Shown: positions 25,216 through 34,823, counted from the first letter of the stretch. The stretch is 64,000 bases of DNA from an uncultured Gammaproteobacteria bacterium (GCA_958295465.1 OY282353.1:3897001-3961000), one strand, 5' to 3'. The notes: generated by a model not told the origin, from the sequence alone. Made by a program: numbers and translations.

Positions 25216-25494
25216 TCAGGGTTGTAGCAGCCGCAACGCGCCGAACACCAATACGGCGGTCAACGTTGCGTTCGCGATCACGACTCCGATCGCGACTCCG
25301 ATCGCCACCTTGAGCATGTCGGCCTTGAGGTCGGCGATGGCGGTCACGAGGTCGGCTTTCGTGGCGAGCTCGCCACGGTCGGCGGCGGTGGCCTGCCGGA
25401 CCGTGCCGGCGATGGCTTCGGCGTGCTCGGCTTCGATGCCGGCGGCTTTGAGCTCACGGGCGGCGCTGAGGGTGTCGAAGGTGCTCGCAGTCAT
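25216..25494 (-). CDS. DUF1640-like coiled-coil membrane protein
   Basis: 92 aa. A predicted coiled coil (ELKAAGIEAEHAEAIAGTV through DLVTAIADLKADMLK) precedes one C-terminal membrane helix (VAIGVAIGVVIANATLTAVL). This layout is typical of small DUF1640/CCDC90-like bacterial proteins, often found near mobile or CRISPR-like regions. The function is unknown. Two CRISPR-like repeats lie just upstream of its start. Confidence 0.7.
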   Translation of the reverse strand: MTASTFDTLSAARELKAAGIEAEHAEAIAGTVRQATAADRGELATKADLVTAIADLKADMLKVAIGVAIGVVIANATLTAVLVFGALRLLQP

Positions 25495-25540
25495 GGCGTT
25501 TCCTCCGGTGGCGCCGGCGCGGTGAACGGCACGTGTACGA

Positions 25541-25631
25541 GCGGTCTATCCCCGCGAGGGCGGGGAACGGAGGAGCCGGAGCCCCGGCACCATCCATCGT
25601 CACGGTTCATCCCCGCGTGGGCGGGGGATGG
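25541..25631 (+). CRISPR. Relic type I-E-like array with two repeats
   Basis: CGGTCTATCCCCGCGAGGGC (25542 on, continuing GGGGAAC) and CGGTTCATCCCCGCGTGGGC (25603 on, continuing GGGGGAT) are spaced 61 bp apart, exactly the repeat+spacer period of type I-E arrays. Both match the class consensus, and the second has a degenerate end. One ~32-bp unique spacer lies between. No further repeats and no cas genes are in the window, so this is an orphan or decayed array. Confidence 0.65.
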
Positions 25632-25838
25632 TCGAGCTACCGGGCCGCGGTGGCGTGCTCGCTCGCGGTCCGCCGGTAGACGGCGGCGAGCGCATGAAGG
25701 CTGGCCGCGTCGAGCCGAATCGTCTTCCCCGTTGGTCAGTGCCGGGGCGCCGGCCAGGGAATTCGCCGGGTGACTGACCATTGACTGACCAATCGAAATT
25801 TCCGAATCGCTGAAATCTTCCTGAGTCGTTGTTTTCTT
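25632..25838. other. Gap between the CRISPR relic and tRNA-Asn
   Basis: On the minus strand a short open stretch (TGKTIRLDAASLHALAAVYR) ending in a stop near 25640 looks like the tail of a lost gene. Repeated TGACCA/TGACTGACCA words occur at 25730-25790. Nothing else is recognised. Confidence 0.35.
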
Positions 25839-25914
25839 TGGCTCCCCGGGACGGGCTCGAACCGCCGACCTAGTGATTAACAGTCACCCGCTCTACCAAC
25901 TGAGCTACCGGGGA
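25839..25914 (-). tRNA. tRNA-Asn (GTT)
   Basis: 76 nt including CCA. The acceptor stem TCCCCGG pairs with CCGGGGA. The D arm is TAGCTCAGTTGGTAGAGC, the anticodon loop CTGTTAA gives GTT, and the T arm is GGTTCGAGCCC. The genomic CCA end is encoded. Confidence 0.95.
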
Positions 25915-26137
25915 AGGAGAGGCGGTGCATGCTACGCGCCGCACGGGAGGCGGTCAACGAATTCGCCTCCGGGAGCGGGCGGATCCCGGGTTCACAACCG
26001 GCACCTGAAGGCCGGGCATCCCGCGCCGTTCGCAAGGTTCGGGGGTTAAGATACCCTGCCGTGCGCCCGCCCGCCGCCACCGGCAGGCGGCCACGTATGT
26101 CCGCGTCGTGCGACCGCGCCGCTGTGCGATGGCATCC

Positions 26138-28162
26138 ATGAAACCCCGAACCCTCGCCGTCGTCTCCGACTTCGCCGCCGCCGGCGATCAACCCGCCGCG
26201 ATCAATCGGCTCATCGGGGGGATCGGGGCCGGCCTCGCCCACCAGACCCTGCTCGGCGTCACCGGCTCCGGAAAAACGTTCACGATGGCGAAGGTCATCG
26301 AGAGCGCGGGGCGGCCGGCGCTGGTGCTCGCCCCCAACAAGACGCTGGCCGCGCAGCTCTACGGCGAGATGCGCGAGTTCTTCCCCCACAACGCCGTCGA
26401 GTACTTCGTCTCCTATTACGACTACTACCAGCCCGAAGCCTACGTCCCCTCGACCGACACCTACATCGAGAAGGACGCATCGATCAACGACCACATCGAG
26501 CAGATGCGGCTGTCGGCGACGAAGGCGCTGCTGGAGCACGGCGACTGCATCATCGTGGCCACCGTGTCCTCGATTTACGGCCTCGGCGATCCGGTCGCGT
26601 ACCACGGGATGGTCCTGCACCTGGTCCGGGGCGAGACCGTCGACCAGCGGTTCATCCTCCGGCGCCTCGCCGAGATGCAGTACACGAGGAACGAGGTCGA
26701 GCTGCATCGCGGGACGTACCGGGTGCGCGGCGAGGTCATCGACGTGTACCCGGCGGAGTCGGAGAAGGACGCGGTGCGCATCGAACTCTTCGACGACGAG
26801 ATCGAGAACCTGAGCCATTTCGATCCCCTGACCGGGGAGGTCGCGCGCCGCGTGCCGCGGCTCACGATCTATCCCAAGAGCCACTACGTCACGCCGCGCG
26901 AGCGGGTGCTGGAGGCCATCGAGGCGATCAAGGAGGAGTTGATCGGGCACCTCGCGGTGCTCCGCGGCGAAAACAAGCTCGTCGAGGCGCAACGCCTGGA
27001 GCAGCGGACCCGGTTCGACGTCGAGATGATGACCGAGATCGGCCACTGCAAGGGGATCGAGAACTACTCGCGTTTCCTCTCGGGCCGCCGCCCCGGCGAG
27101 CCGCCGCCGACCCTGTTCGACTACCTTCCGCCCGATGCGCTCCTCTTCATCGACGAAAGCCACGTGACCGTGCCGCAGCTCGGGGGCATGTACCGCGGCG
27201 ACCGCTCGCGCAAGGAGACCCTGGTCGAGTACGGGTTCCGGCTCCCGTCCGCGCTCGACAACCGGCCGTTGCGGTTCGACGAGTTCGAGCGGCTCTCCCC
27301 CCAGACCATCTTCGTGTCCGCGACGCCGGGACCCTACGAGGACCGGCACGCGGGGGAGGTGGTCGAGCAGCTCGTCCGCCCCACCGGGCTCGTCGACCCC
27401 CACGTCGAGGTGCGCCCCGCATCGGCCCAGGTGGACGACCTCCTCTCCGAGATCCACCGCCGCGCCGGCGCCGGCGAACGGGTGCTGGTCACCACGCTGA
27501 CCAAGCGGATGGCCGAGGACCTCACCGACTACCTCGCCGAGCACGGGGTGCGGGTGCGGTACCTGCACTCCGACATCGATACCGTCGAGCGGGTCGAGAT
27601 CATCCGGGATCTGCGTCTCGGCGAATTCGACGTGCTGGTCGGGATCAACCTGCTGCGCGAGGGCCTCGACATGCCCGAGGTCTCCCTGGTCGCGGTGCTG
27701 GACGCCGACAAGGAAGGATTCCTGCGTTCTGATCGATCACTGATCCAGACGATTGGAAGAGCGGCCCGCAACATCAACGGCGCCGCGATTCTCTACGCGG
27801 ACACCGTCACCGGCTCGATGCAGCGCGCGATCAACGAGACGAACCGGCGCCGGAAGAAGCAGATCGCGTTCAACAAGGTGCACGGGATCACGCCGAGAGG
27901 GATCCGCAAGGCGGTCGCGGACATCATGGAAGGCGCGCGCGCGGGTGCGCCCGGCTCATCGCGGCGCTTCGCGAAAGTCGCGGAATCGCTCGGCGAGTAC
28001 GCGGCCATGACCCCCTCGGCGCTCGCCGCGCGCCTGCACAAGCTGGAGCGGGAGATGTACCGCCATGCCTCGAACCTGGAATTCGAGGAGGCGGCCCGCG
28101 TGCGCGACCGGATGCGCGAGCTGCGCGACAGGGGGCTCGCGGCGTCAGCCGCCGGCGGCTGA
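26138..28162 (+). CDS. uvrB: UvrABC excinuclease subunit B
   Basis: 674 aa DNA-damage helicase-like subunit. Walker [13 protein letters not shown] is near residue 42, the beta-hairpin [15 protein letters not shown] near 95, [13 protein letters not shown] is Walker [18 protein letters not shown] and QTIGRAARN are helicase motifs V and VI, and the C-terminal UVR domain ([15 protein letters not shown]) binds UvrC. ATG 26138 gives the normal N-terminus ([18 protein letters not shown]); ATG 26129 is also possible. It is a single gene without an evident operon. Confidence 0.95.
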   Translation: MKPRTLAVVSDFAAAGDQPAAINRLIGGIGAGLAHQTLLGVTGSGKTFTMAKVIESAGRPALVLAPNKTLAAQLYGEMREFFPHNAVEYFVSYYDYYQPEAYVPSTDTYIEKDASINDHIEQMRLSATKALLEHGDCIIVATVSSIYGLGDPVAYHGMVLHLVRGETVDQRFILRRLAEMQYTRNEVELHRGTYRVRGEVIDVYPAESEKDAVRIELFDDEIENLSHFDPLTGEVARRVPRLTIYPKSHYVTPRERVLEAIEAIKEELIGHLAVLRGENKLVEAQRLEQRTRFDVEMMTEIGHCKGIENYSRFLSGRRPGEPPPTLFDYLPPDALLFIDESHVTVPQLGGMYRGDRSRKETLVEYGFRLPSALDNRPLRFDEFERLSPQTIFVSATPGPYEDRHAGEVVEQLVRPTGLVDPHVEVRPASAQVDDLLSEIHRRAGAGERVLVTTLTKRMAEDLTDYLAEHGVRVRYLHSDIDTVERVEIIRDLRLGEFDVLVGINLLREGLDMPEVSLVAVLDADKEGFLRSDRSLIQTIGRAARNINGAAILYADTVTGSMQRAINETNRRRKKQIAFNKVHGITPRGIRKAVADIMEGARAGAPGSSRRFAKVAESLGEYAAMTPSALAARLHKLEREMYRHASNLEFEEAARVRDRMRELRDRGLAASAAGG

Positions 28163-28412
28163 ACTCCCCCGAAACCGCGTCGCGCCTCCGGCGCCTGCAC
28201 TTCTTCCCCGGACGCCGGCGGCCACGCGATCCGGCGGCCCCCCGTTTCGGCCGTGGAGCGCGCCGGGGCTCGACCCGGCCTCGAGTGGACCTCGGCGATT
28301 TCCGCCAACGTCCCGAACTCGATTGCATGACCGGGATTTCGCGGCCATCCCGACCGCCTGGGCATCCGATCGTTGCGATTCATGGGGCGGTTCCGGCAAA
28401 TCGCGCGCCGGG

Positions 28413-30016
28413 GAGTCTTTTCCAATACGAAGATGAGCCTGAAGGGAGAGAGGTAGAAGGAGCGGTAGGCGGAGTTGGGTGAGTGAATGGAAGGGGGATG
28501 TTGAAGGGCACGAAGGACCTGTGCAAGCCCTGAGCGGTCCCCTGCTCGGGTGCTGAGGGGGGGACGATGGGACAGGGGAGGCGTTGGGGAGAGTGGAGTG
28601 GCAACAGAGGGGGCCACCGCCCGGATGAGGCCGGACGGTGGATTGTGCGGGTGGTGTGGAGGGTCAGGCCGCGTCGCGCCAAGCGCGCCCGATGGTGCGG
28701 AACAGGGCGTCGCGGGCATCGTTGAGCGCGTGGGCGGCCTCGAGGTCACTGACGGCGTGGGCGAGGGCGTCGAGTTGGTCGAAGGTGACGCCGGGGTTGA
28801 GGAAGCGCTCGGCGTTGTCGAGGGACTTGAGCTTGTCGTAGGGGGTCATCACGTCGCTGTCGCGGTAGCGCTTCGTGACCCGCCCCTTGTCGTCGAGTGT
28901 GTCGGCGGGGAACAGGCAGGGGCGGTGGGTGTTGAGGAAGGGCGAGAGCACGTGCTGGGTGAACTCGTTGACCACAGGTGCGAGACGGCGCGGGATGTGG
29001 CCGTGGCCGAGGTGCTTGCGCACCACGCTGGCGTTCTTGCTCTCGGCGAGGGCGTTGTCGTTGCAGTGGCGGGGGCGGGATTTGGTGAACGTCCCGATGC
29101 GCAGCTTGTTGAGCAGGGCGGCGACGCGGTGGTTGATGTACTCGGAACCGTTGTCGGCGTGAATGCCCTGAATCACGAAGGGAAACGCCTTGATGAGCCC
29201 TTCGAGCACCGGCAGCAGGAAGCGCTCGGAGATGGCCTCCACGGTCCCCACGAACTGGAACTGGGTCACCTCATCGACCGCGTTGATGTGGTAGACGCCC
29301 TTGGCGCCGTCCTGGTCGCCCTGGTGCACGGTATCGACGCGCACATAGCCGGGTTGGCCGTCAGGCTGGGGCTTGCGCCGTTGCCCGATGGTGCGGTGTG
29401 TCGCCTGGGTCTTGGCCACCACCGTGCGCCGGCGCCGATACGTCACCGACCGGCGCAGATTGTACAAGTGACCGTTCGACAGCCCCGCCAAACGCTCGAA
29501 TCGCTCATCGCCGAACACCGCATACTGACGCCGCATCAGCGCCCGCGTCGCCGGCCCCGACATCTGGCCCAACGCCGCGTCCACCGCCGCCAGTTGCCGA
29601 ATGTCGGCCCGCGTGTAGCGCCGCTCGAAGGGGCACGCCGGAGCGCCACCGCGCCGGTCCTCGATGCGCCCGGTCTCGCGATGCTGGCCTATCAGCCGGG
29701 TCAGTTGCGCCCTCGACAGCCCTGTCACCTTCGCCAAGTAGCGCCTGACCAGCCCCTTGTCGGGCTTGCCCAATCTCTCATAGCTCAACCGCACCAGCGT
29801 GCGGCGCACGAACTCGTAGACGGACTCCCGGTCGGCTCCCGTGAAGTCCACCGCCTCGCTGCCCTCGACGAAGGCACGCACCTGGTCCAGCGTCCGGACC
29901 CGTTCGGTCTGTAGCGTCACGATCATCCTCCGATGATCCCAGACCCCGCGCTACAGGCTCACTTCTCGTTGGATTCACACCCTCCCTTCAGGCTCATCTC
30001 TCGTTGGACAAGACTC
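28413..30016 (-). mobile_element. Insertion sequence with rve-type transposase
   Basis: The ends are inverted: GAGTCTTTTCCAATACGAAG at 28413 and its partner on the minus strand at 30016 (GAGTCTTGTCCAACGAGAG), both followed by ATGAGCCTGAAGGGAG. A second, subterminal copy of CAGGCTCA--TCTCGTTGGA lies at 29954-29973. The element is about 1.6 kb and carries one transposase gene. No clear short target duplication was identified. Confidence 0.75.
28664..29926 (-). CDS. Transposase, integrase catalytic (rve) domain
   Basis: 420 aa. The N-terminal part is helix-turn-helix-like (GLVRRYLAKVTGLSRAQLTR). The DDE catalytic set is visible: Asp in RVDTVHQGD, Asp in IHADNGSEYIN and Glu in NALAESKNASVV. It is an ISNCY/IS481-like rve transposase. 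It appears full length and flanked by the element's inverted repeats, so it may be active. Exact IS family is not certain from sequence alone. Confidence 0.8.
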   Translation of the reverse strand: MIVTLQTERVRTLDQVRAFVEGSEAVDFTGADRESVYEFVRRTLVRLSYERLGKPDKGLVRRYLAKVTGLSRAQLTRLIGQHRETGRIEDRRGGAPACPFERRYTRADIRQLAAVDAALGQMSGPATRALMRRQYAVFGDERFERLAGLSNGHLYNLRRSVTYRRRRTVVAKTQATHRTIGQRRKPQPDGQPGYVRVDTVHQGDQDGAKGVYHINAVDEVTQFQFVGTVEAISERFLLPVLEGLIKAFPFVIQGIHADNGSEYINHRVAALLNKLRIGTFTKSRPRHCNDNALAESKNASVVRKHLGHGHIPRRLAPVVNEFTQHVLSPFLNTHRPCLFPADTLDDKGRVTKRYRDSDVMTPYDKLKSLDNAERFLNPGVTFDQLDALAHAVSDLEAAHALNDARDALFRTIGRAWRDAA

Positions 30017-30534
30017 GGGGTGGTCAGGATGGTAAAGATGGGTTAATATATCTGGATAGATCGATATATCTGCCGTCGCGCGTATCAGCGTCGAAGCCTT
30101 TACGCATTCCAAAGAGGGAGGGTGCGCATGACATGAAAGGCCTGTGGCTTGCCGTTCTCCGTCGCGCCTTCGCGCGGCGGTCCTCATGAAGTCGAGCTGA
30201 CCGTCAGGGAACCCCTGACGAGTGGCCGTGAGACCTCACCCTTGAGGGGAAGGCCGGCTGGAGCTGCTCGGCGCCGCGTTGGCCGGCGCGCCGGCCGAGG
30301 TGGCGACGCAGACCGTGAACTTCTGCTCGCGGACCTCGCAGGTCGTGGAGGCGATACGGGCCGGCCTCACCCGAAATCCCGGCGGCGACTGGACCGCCGC
30401 GAGCAACGCCACCGCCACCCAACTGGCCAGTATCAGCAACACTTTCAACCCATGCGTGGTGTCATGTCGTTGAAGACGGGCGATTTCGCCGGCCTGAGCA
30501 GAATAAGACCTTTCGCCTTTAGAGTAGTTCCCAC

Positions 30535-31405
30535 TAGGCCGTGTTGACGAATTATCGAAGCATGATCCAGGCCGACACGATATGAATAAACGCCAGGAAC
30601 GTCCGACTGAGCTTGTCATAACGGGTGGCAATACGGCGGAATTGCTTGAGCTTGTTGAAGAACCGCTCAACCTTCTCGCGCAGCTTGTACTTCTGCGCAT
30701 CGTGATGAATCGCCTCGGTCCGGTTCGCCTTCGGCGGGATGACGGCTTCAATCCCCTGCATTGCCAAGAATTGACGAATGGCATTGCTGTCATATGCCTT
30801 GTCCATCACCACCGCCCCCAGCCCAGGCAACGCTGGCACCCCCTCCCACACTGGCTCAAATCCCACCGCATCATTGCGCTGTCCACCAGTCAACACGAAC
30901 GACACCCCGGTACGCTCGTCCGTGCAGGCCGCGTGCAGCTTGGTGGAGAGCCCACCCCGAGAGCGGCCCAGAGCCTGGGCCTGTTGCCCGCCGTTTTTTT
31001 TGATGCCCCGGCGGCGTGCTGATGTGCCCGCACAATGGTCGAATCGATGAAGAGTTCGTGGAGTTGTTCATCGTCGAGGGTCTGGAACCGCTGCCAGAGC
31101 CGTTTCCACAGCCCCCGCTTTTCCCAACGGCGAAAGCGGTGATAGACAGCATTCCAGTTGCCGAACTCACCGGGCAGGTCCCGCCAAGGGGTCCCGGTGC
31201 GGGCCTGGTACAGGACAGCTTCGATGAACATCCGGTCGCTGAGCCTCGGCGGGCTGCCGGCGGCGTGCTTGAGTTCCCGGAGCACGGGCTCGATTTCCGA
31301 CCACAGAGCATCGCTGATGAGCAAGCGTAAGGCCATGATTGTTCTCCGAAGAACATCGACGGAGAACAATTGTCCAGAATTCCATGAATTCGTCAACACA
31401 GCCTA
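30535..31405 (-). mobile_element. IS5-family insertion sequence
   Basis: The terminal inverted repeats are TAGGCCGTGTTGACGAATT on the left and TAGGCTGTGTTGACGAATT on the right, read inward. A 14-bp direct repeat AGAGTAGTTCCCAC lies immediately outside each end (30521-30534 and 31406-31419). It interrupts the LRR pseudogene. Confidence 0.85.
30552..31336 (-). CDS. IS5-family transposase in two frames
   Basis: OrfA (31336 down to 30890) starts ALRLLISDALWSEIEPVLRE and contains LYQARTGTPWRDLPGEFGNW and the first DDE residue in FIDSTIVRAHQHAAG. OrfB (about 30905 down to 30552) carries VVMDKAYDSNAIR and the late Glu-containing block (YKLREKVERFFNKLKQFRRI). The frames join at an 8-T tract (30994-31001, A8 on the coding strand) after ASKK, the usual site of programmed frameshift in the IS427 group of IS5. 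The normal KNGGQQAQALGRSRGGLSTK continuation lies in the shifted frame. Confidence 0.82.
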
Positions 31406-31964
31406 AGAGTAGTTCCCACGAGATGTCCCTGCCGGAAAGCCTGTTCGACGGGTTGACGGCATGAGGACCTTGCGCCTGCGGGCTACGGGGGGTGACCTCC
31501 CTGCCCACGGGCATGTTCGACAATCTGGCCAACCTGAGATTTATTCAACCGCCCGGCACCACCACATCGCCGCGGGTTCGAGGACCAGCGCCGTGTTCGG
31601 TATGGCTGCCGCGCAGAACGTCACGATCGCCCTGAGCGGCCCCCCCCCCCCCCCTCCCGGCCTCAGTGAGAGCACGTCGGACTACTCCGGCTCTTTGCGA
31701 GGGTTCCAGCTCGGTCTGTCCTCGACCGCTGCGTCGGTGACGATCCCCGGAACCGCGCTGATGAGGCCGCCGACCGTCGACCAGACGTCGCTGGTGCTGT
31801 CGCCGATGTCGATCTCGGAGAGCGGCGGTATATCGACGGTGACGGCGACGGTATCGAACGACGTGGGCACGGGGACCCGGTCTCGTGCGTGTGAGGAGGC
31901 CCGCCCATCCCTGTCTGCTCAACGCCCTGGCGGACCGGGTCGAGGAATGGGAGGGACGAGATCG

Positions 31965-32648
31965 TTGATAGTGTCGCACAGATACAAGTTCGTCTTCATC
32001 GCCGTACCCCGCACCGGCAGCCACGCCATCGGCGCGGCACTCCAACCGGACCTCGGCCCGGACGACTGGCAGCAGGAACAGCGGATAACGGGGGCACTCA
32101 GCCCGATACCGGCGTTCGCGCGGATCCGCCACGGACACGTCACCGTGCGCCAGGCACGCAAGCATCTGCCGGAAGCGGTCTGGCGCGAGTACTTCAAATG
32201 GTCGGTCATACGCGAGCCGTACGACTGGTACGTATCCGCCTGCGCGAGCTTCGAGCGCCGCAACCCGGCCTGGGCCGCCGGCAATCGGACCGAAATAATG
32301 AAACGTGGGCTCATCGGCATGAAGGGAGGGCCGGTCACCGGGAGGGAATTTCGAAAGCTGAGGCAGCTCAGGCCCCAGACGAGCTTGCTGCTGGACGAGA
32401 ACGGCCGACTCGGGGTGGACTTCGTAGCTCTCTACGAGCATCTGCAAGCCGACTTCTCCCATGTCTGCCGAACAGTGGGCCTGGCCGATCGGAAGAAGCT
32501 GCCCGTGGTGAACGCAAACGAGCAAAAACCGGCCGTGGAGTGCCTCGACGACGAGCTGCGGGAGCTGGTGCGGGACGTCTACCGGCGCGACTTTGAAATG
32601 TGGGAGGGGATGAACCGTCCCGGGGATCAGGGAAGACCATCGGGATGA
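31965..32648 (+). CDS. Sulfotransferase-family protein, locus 2
   Basis: 227 aa. The phosphosulfate loop is FVFIAVPRTGSHAIGAAL near residue 10, and a YFKWSVIREPYDWYVSACAS block resembles the 3'-phosphate motif. It is smaller than the locus-1 sulfotransferase and more like the sulfotransferase-2 type, so the two are not close paralogues. The start is uncertain: TTG 31965 has GAGGGA 8 nt upstream, while ATG 31947 is closer to its GAGG. Upstream frame codons belong to the decayed adhesin. Its stop overlaps the cyclase-like start (ATGA, 32645-32648). Confidence 0.65.
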   Translation: MIVSHRYKFVFIAVPRTGSHAIGAALQPDLGPDDWQQEQRITGALSPIPAFARIRHGHVTVRQARKHLPEAVWREYFKWSVIREPYDWYVSACASFERRNPAWAAGNRTEIMKRGLIGMKGGPVTGREFRKLRQLRPQTSLLLDENGRLGVDFVALYEHLQADFSHVCRTVGLADRKKLPVVNANEQKPAVECLDDELRELVRDVYRRDFEMWEGMNRPGDQGRPSG

Positions 32649-34513
32649 TCACCGCAATCTGTGGAACGTGCGGCGCCGCCGGATACGTGGAGCGGGCGCT
32701 GGACGCGATGCTGGAGACGCTCTCCGATCACGGTCCGCACAGCGGAAGGTGGACACGAAACACCATCGGTCTGGGACGCCGGGCTGCTCCGGTCGCCCGG
32801 GGCGGGTGCGCGGAGCCCGCGTTCGCCGTCGATGCGGACACCCGGCTCGTGACGGTCGCGGCCGCCCGGCTCGACGACCGCGACGCGCTCTGCGATGCAC
32901 TCGGGATCCCGCGCCCCGAACGCGCCGGCCTCGCCGACGCCGAGCTGATCCTCCGGGCGTGGGCGCGCTGGGGCCGGCAATGCCCTTCGCATCTGCTGGG
33001 CGACTACGCCTTCGCCGTATGGGACGCGGGAAGGCAGACGCTGCACTGCGTTCGGGACCCCGTAGGCATTCGCCCGCTGTACTACGCCGAGACGAGGCAT
33101 GGCCTCGTGTTCGCAAGCACGGTCGAGGCGGTCCTCGCCGCCCCGGAGGTCCCGTGCGCGCTCAACGAGGCGGCGGTGGCGGAGCATCTGTGCAGCCAGG
33201 GGCTGCGGAGCAACACCCGCACGTTTTACGAGGCGGTGCGCAAGGTCCCCTCCGGGTCGATGCTCACGGTCGAAGTGGAGGAAGGCGGGGAGGAGGGAAA
33301 GCCGCGGCGAATGCGCACCCGCATCACAAGGTACTGGCATCCCGAAGACACCCCGGCGGCGCCGCCCGCGTCGGACGGCGCGTACGCGGAGGAGTTTCTC
33401 GACCTGTATGCGCGGGCGGTGCGCGAACGCCTCCGCGGCGGCCCCGTGGGCGTGCATCTGAGCGGCGGCCTGGATTGCTCGAGCATTGCGGTGCTCGCGG
33501 CCCGGGAGCTGCGGCGGATGGCGGCCCCGCCGCCGATCGCCTTCAGTTGGCAGCCGCCACGCGAAGACGTGCTGCCGTGCAGCGCGTGCGCGCATGAGTA
33601 CGCCCTCATCGACGCGGTGTGCGAACGCGAAGACCTGCAGGTGCTCCACTGCCCGCCGCAACCGGAGGACGTCCTTCAGGTGCTGCGGTCCGACGGGACG
33701 CTGCCCGGAGTCCACGTGCATATGAACGAGGAGCCGGTGCAACGTTGCGCGGCGGAGAAGGGCGTGCGGGTGATGCTGTCGGGCTGGGGCGGCGACGAGG
33801 GAGTGTCCCACAACGGCGCCGGATACCGGCAGGAGCTGCTGCTGGGTCGGCAGTGGCGGAAGCTGGCGGCGGAGTGCCGCGCGCAGGATGCACCCGCGAT
33901 CTGGTTCCTGGGACACATCTTGCTGCCGCTCGCATTCCCGCGGCTCGCGTCCGGCATCTACAGATGGCGCAGGGGCAAGCGGTTCCGGCGGGACTGGCTC
34001 ATGGATCCGGCGTTCGCGCGTCGCGCCAAGCGTCCCGCCGCCGCGGGACGGGGAAAGATCGGGTTGCGCAACGACCAACTGGAACGCATGAGGGACGGAG
34101 GGGTCACGAGGCGCATCGAAGGATGGGCCGCAAGCGGCGTCCGCCGGGGCATCGAGTATCGCTATCCGTTGCTGGACCGCCGGATCGTGGAGTTCGCGCT
34201 GGGTCTGCCGCCCGAGCAGTTCCGCCGGAGGAGATGGGGGCGGTGGCTGATGAGGCAGGCGCTGCAAGGTGTCCTGCCGGAGCAGGTGTGCTGGAACCGG
34301 CGCAAGGGCGAGCCGGCGAGACAGGGGGCGCTGATGCACGCGCTGGCCGAAGCCGTGTCGGCGGTGCGCAGGCGGATCGACGAACGCGGGGGCGGAGAAC
34401 GCGCGCAGTACGTGCACATGCGACGGCTCATGGAAAGATTGGAGGCGCACGAGCGCGAATTGCTGCGCGAACCGGGAGTGGTGAGTAACGCGCTCCTGCT
34501 GCTGGATTTCTGA
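32645..34513 (+). CDS. Asparagine-synthase-like, lasso-cyclase-like protein, locus 2
   Basis: 622 aa. It shares the plan of the locus-1 protein: an N-terminal amidotransferase-like half starting MITAICGTCG with no Cys at position 2, the PP-loop VHLSGGLDCSSIAVLAA near residue 270, MLSGWGGDEGVSHNGAGY, and the C-terminal ending ALLLLDF (locus 1: ALQLLDF). Lasso cyclases of this kind adenylate an Asp/Glu side chain and close a macrolactam on residue 1. It is coupled to the sulfotransferase and followed 97 nt later by the precursor gene. Asparagine synthesis is an alternative. Confidence 0.78.
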   Translation: MITAICGTCGAAGYVERALDAMLETLSDHGPHSGRWTRNTIGLGRRAAPVARGGCAEPAFAVDADTRLVTVAAARLDDRDALCDALGIPRPERAGLADAELILRAWARWGRQCPSHLLGDYAFAVWDAGRQTLHCVRDPVGIRPLYYAETRHGLVFASTVEAVLAAPEVPCALNEAAVAEHLCSQGLRSNTRTFYEAVRKVPSGSMLTVEVEEGGEEGKPRRMRTRITRYWHPEDTPAAPPASDGAYAEEFLDLYARAVRERLRGGPVGVHLSGGLDCSSIAVLAARELRRMAAPPPIAFSWQPPREDVLPCSACAHEYALIDAVCEREDLQVLHCPPQPEDVLQVLRSDGTLPGVHVHMNEEPVQRCAAEKGVRVMLSGWGGDEGVSHNGAGYRQELLLGRQWRKLAAECRAQDAPAIWFLGHILLPLAFPRLASGIYRWRRGKRFRRDWLMDPAFARRAKRPAAAGRGKIGLRNDQLERMRDGGVTRRIEGWAASGVRRGIEYRYPLLDRRIVEFALGLPPEQFRRRRWGRWLMRQALQGVLPEQVCWNRRKGEPARQGALMHALAEAVSAVRRRIDERGGGERAQYVHMRRLMERLEAHERELLREPGVVSNALLLLDF

Positions 34514-34610
34514 GGACGGAGGCAGGGAAATCGGACGGCCACCCGGGACGCGCAAAGCGCGGGCGGACCCAATGTTCAATGAGCGGCACGAACACAAACG
34601 GAGGAAGACG

Positions 34611-34823
34611 ATGAAGAACCTCGAACAGAACACTTCGGAGACCACGACAGCCGGGGGGGGGGGACGTGGGACGAAACGGCCCTGGAGCAAGCCGTCCGTG
34701 CGTATTATGGATGCGCCGCACGACAGGATCTACTCCATCGAGGGCACGGGCTCGGGGCCTCATGATTGTGTTACCAGGGGGAGTTTCTGCCACGAAGACG
34801 AATTCTATAACCCGGTTTCGTAG
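34611..34823 (+). CDS. Lasso-like RiPP precursor peptide
   Basis: 70 aa from ATG 34611, with GGAGGA 6 nt upstream. An N-terminal polar, Gly-rich stretch (residues 8-20) is followed by KRPWSKPSVRIM (22-33). W25-x-x-P28-x-V30 fits the lasso leader motif Y-x-x-P-x-L that binds the recognition element. A candidate core starts at Gly45 (GTGSGPHD), where Asp52 is position 8, suitable for an 8-residue macrolactam. Cys53 and Cys60 lie in the tail, and the peptide ends YNPVS. An 11-G tract (34653-34663) sits in the leader. The precursor at 12680-12859 is homologous. The function is inferred, not shown. Confidence 0.65.
   Translation: MKNLEQNTSETTTAGGGGRGTKRPWSKPSVRIMDAPHDRIYSIEGTGSGPHDCVTRGSFCHEDEFYNPVS

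Larger units (their letters stand above)
30268..31900 (+). pseudogene. Decayed LRR / Calx-beta-like surface protein gene, split by an IS
   Basis: The left part reads ALAGAPAEVATQTVNFCSRT..., the N-terminus of bacterial leucine-rich-repeat proteins, and after a frameshift SLKTGDFAGLS (30465-30507). An IS5-type element follows (30535-31405). The right part resumes with SLPESLFDGLTA and VTSLPTGMFDNLANLRFIQ, then QNVTIALSG and SLVLSPMSISESGGISTVTA, which resembles Calx-beta adhesin repeats. Several frameshifts, stops and a 15-C tract (31640-31654) show decay. Its last frame runs into the sulfotransferase gene of locus 2. Confidence 0.65.
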
